The position numbers and the translations under genes are program-made. A stretch of DNA of 64,000 nt, taken from NCBI GenBank assembly GCA_963975425.1, contig CAXBGS010000004.1, positions 186,001 through 250,000 of the forward strand, given 5' to 3'. The notes under the pieces were generated by a model. The model searched no databases. It saw only the letters and a program-made list of their open reading frames with translations, and had not been told where the DNA came from. Source of the stretch: CAXBGS01 sp963975425. GTDB taxonomy: Bacteria; Planctomycetota; Planctomycetia; Pirellulales; Pirellulaceae. Below, piece after piece: positions 62,824 through 64,000 of the stretch (its first letter is position 1; every line of letters starts with the position of its first letter).

Positions 62824-63399
62824 ATGACAGAGTCGAGTCGAGAACCCACGACACCGACGCGTTCCAGCCAACTTTACGCGAAATTGGTTTTCTACCCGAC
62901 GTTGGGCTGGAACATGTTGCTCGGCCGTGTGTTGAAGGTGCGTAATTGGTGGGATCGAATTGATCCGCACGTCATTGTCGGGGCCTATCCCTTTGCGGGC
63001 GACATCGCCGATCTCGCCAAAGAGGGCGTCCGAGCGGTTGTGAACACGTGCGAAGAATACATCGGCCCGCAATCGGAATACGAAGAATACGGAATCGAGC
63101 AACTGCGAATTCCAACCACCGATTTCACCCATCCCAAGCTCTCAGATGTGCAAAAAGCGGTCGATTTTGTGCAGGAACATGCGTCCAAGGGAGAGACCGT
63201 CTATATCCACTGCAAGGCCGGGCGTGCGCGAAGCGCCACCATTGCGATCTGTTGGCTGATGAAATATCGAGACATGACGCTCGAAGAAGCACAGGCAGAA
63301 CTGTTAAGATGGCGACCGCACATCAACCCCAGGCTCACGCAGCGGCCCGTTGTGCAACAGTTTGCAGAACGTTTGCAAGACGGCGCGAATGGTGAATAA
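62824..63399 (+). CDS. PTPMT1-like dual-specificity phosphatase (probable phosphatidylglycerophosphate phosphatase)
   Basis: 191 residues from ATG 62824. The signature is HCKAGRARS with nucleophile C130 and R136, and the general acid D100 lies in IPTTDFTHP. The flanks VGAYPFAGDIADL, VVNTCEEY and GIEQLRIPTTDFTHPKLSDVQ (in parts) resemble the mitochondrial phosphatase PTPMT1, which removes phosphate from phosphatidylglycerophosphate on the way to cardiolipin. A bacterial enzyme of this type from Rhodopirellula is known to me. The membrane-associated N-terminus (YPTLGWNMLLGRVL) suits a lipid substrate. It is coupled to the oxidoreductase gene. Confidence 0.88.
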   Translation: MTESSREPTTPTRSSQLYAKLVFYPTLGWNMLLGRVLKVRNWWDRIDPHVIVGAYPFAGDIADLAKEGVRAVVNTCEEYIGPQSEYEEYGIEQLRIPTTDFTHPKLSDVQKAVDFVQEHASKGETVYIHCKAGRARSATIAICWLMKYRDMTLEEAQAELLRWRPHINPRLTQRPVVQQFAERLQDGANGE

Positions 63400-63488
63400 G
63401 TTCTAGGTACGTCGCCTGACCCGACAACCACCGACGCGTCATCATCCCTCGGCTGCAAATTACTTTTCGCCAACCAGGACGTTTGGGC

Positions 63489-64000
63489 ATGGATACGGAC
63501 GAATCGATTGCGGCACCACCAGTCGCACCGGAGATGACAGACATGTTACGACTGTCGATGCTGCCGGGAATCGGCCCGCGAATATTGACGGCACTGCTGG
63601 AACGTTTCGGCGATGCCCAGCGTGTGCTGTCTGCGACCGGACCCGAACTGGCCAGTGTTCATGGCGTCGGATCGAAGCTCGTCCACACCATTGGAACGGC
63701 CAGTCACCATGTCGACGTCGAAGGAATCATTGGTTGGTGCAAGCAGAATGACACTCACATACTTTGCCGAGAATCCGACACGTATCCACGCTCGCTAGAC
63801 GACCTAAGCGACGCGCCGCCAATCCTGTTCGCGCGTGGTGAACTGACCGCCGAAGACGAAATCGCGGTCGCGATCGTTGGCACCCGCCACGCTACCACGT
63901 ATGGGCTGAAACAAGCCGAACGATTCGGATATGCCCTAGCCCGCGCCGGTGTCACCGTCGTTAGCGGACTTGCCCGAGGAATCGACGGCGCGGCACATGA
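63489..64000 (+). CDS. dprA: DNA-processing protein DprA (5' part, cut by window edge)
   Basis: The frame from ATG 63489 is open to the window end (about 170 residues seen). The N-terminal helix-hairpin-like part (LRLSMLPGIGPRILTALLERFG) is followed by the start of the Rossmann-like core: VAIVGTRHATTYG and VSGLARGIDGAAH, both typical of DprA. DprA loads RecA on incoming single-stranded DNA in transformation. The C-terminal part is outside the window. GGAC lies about nine bases before the ATG. Confidence 0.93.
   Translation, partial: MDTDESIAAPPVAPEMTDMLRLSMLPGIGPRILTALLERFGDAQRVLSATGPELASVHGVGSKLVHTIGTASHHVDVEGIIGWCKQNDTHILCRESDTYPRSLDDLSDAPPILFARGELTAEDEIAVAIVGTRHATTYGLKQAERFGYALARAGVTVVSGLARGIDGAAH

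Noticed and set aside
63489..64000. Considered a complete short gene
   Set aside because: The frame has no stop before the window edge and the DprA core is clearly cut, so it is called partial.
1..64000. CRISPR, tRNA/rRNA, IS elements, prophage
   Set aside because: No regular spaced repeats, no cloverleaf-like intergenic sequence, no transposase or phage genes were found on reading both strands.

Overview
The window looks like chromosome from a marine-type planctomycete of the Rhodopirellula/Pirellulaceae kind. The signs, all read from the encoded proteins, are: several exported sulfatases; planctomycete-type cytochrome c modules, including a Pirellula/Verrucomicrobium-type haem domain; a secreted protein with an LEPR-XLL-like N-terminus and a dockerin; a PTPMT1-like phosphatase; AP2-like repeats; Tat-exported Gfo/Idh/MocA oxidoreductases; and weak Shine-Dalgarno signals with frequent GTG starts. 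I see no CRISPR array, rRNA, tRNA, IS element or prophage. Region 1 (1-17.3 kb) is mostly cell envelope: a truncated WD40/cytochrome gene, a prepilin peptidase, two polytopic GT-C-like membrane proteins, a GT2-GtrA glycosyltransferase, then kdsD, kdsC and a very large LptC/OstA-like protein, which together indicate a Kdo-containing LPS. It continues with rpmA without rplU, a ceramidase-like enzyme and a nitroreductase. Region 2 (17.3-31.3 kb) holds a double-length TolC-like lipoprotein, two unrecognised proteins, and a minus-strand block in which a sulfatase overlaps tonB by one base, followed by a TonB-dependent receptor. A PhoD phosphatase lies between that sulfatase and a close paralogue. 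Region 3 (31.3-39.1 kb) holds an AP2-like protein, a haem peroxidase with dockerin, a coiled-coil exported protein, acs (acetyl-CoA synthetase) and a ROK sugar kinase. Region 4 (39.2-57.3 kb) is the most interesting part: an L-rhamnose and sulfated-rhamnoglycan utilisation locus. An AraC regulator diverges from rhaA (L-rhamnose isomerase). Then follow an NCS1-like permease, a 66-residue membrane protein overlapping it by 4 bases, a 1618-residue alpha-L-rhamnosidase (GH78)-sulfatase fusion with an unusual CSASK maturation motif, an aldehyde dehydrogenase, a duplicated class II aldolase whose second half has lost its catalytic residues, a second sulfatase, a haem/beta-propeller protein with a rhamnosidase-N-like domain, and an esterase. 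The genes support the route rhamnose to rhamnulose to (phosphorylation; no kinase seen) to lactaldehyde to lactate, fed by desulfation and rhamnose release outside the cytoplasm. Region 5 (57.5-64 kb) has an exported peroxiredoxin, two Gfo/Idh/MocA oxidoreductases around a LamG-SGNH lipoprotein, a PTPMT1-like phosphatase and the start of dprA. A recurring structural theme is short imperfect tandem repeats (14-18 bp period, 2-3 copies) in gene-flanking DNA at several unrelated places.
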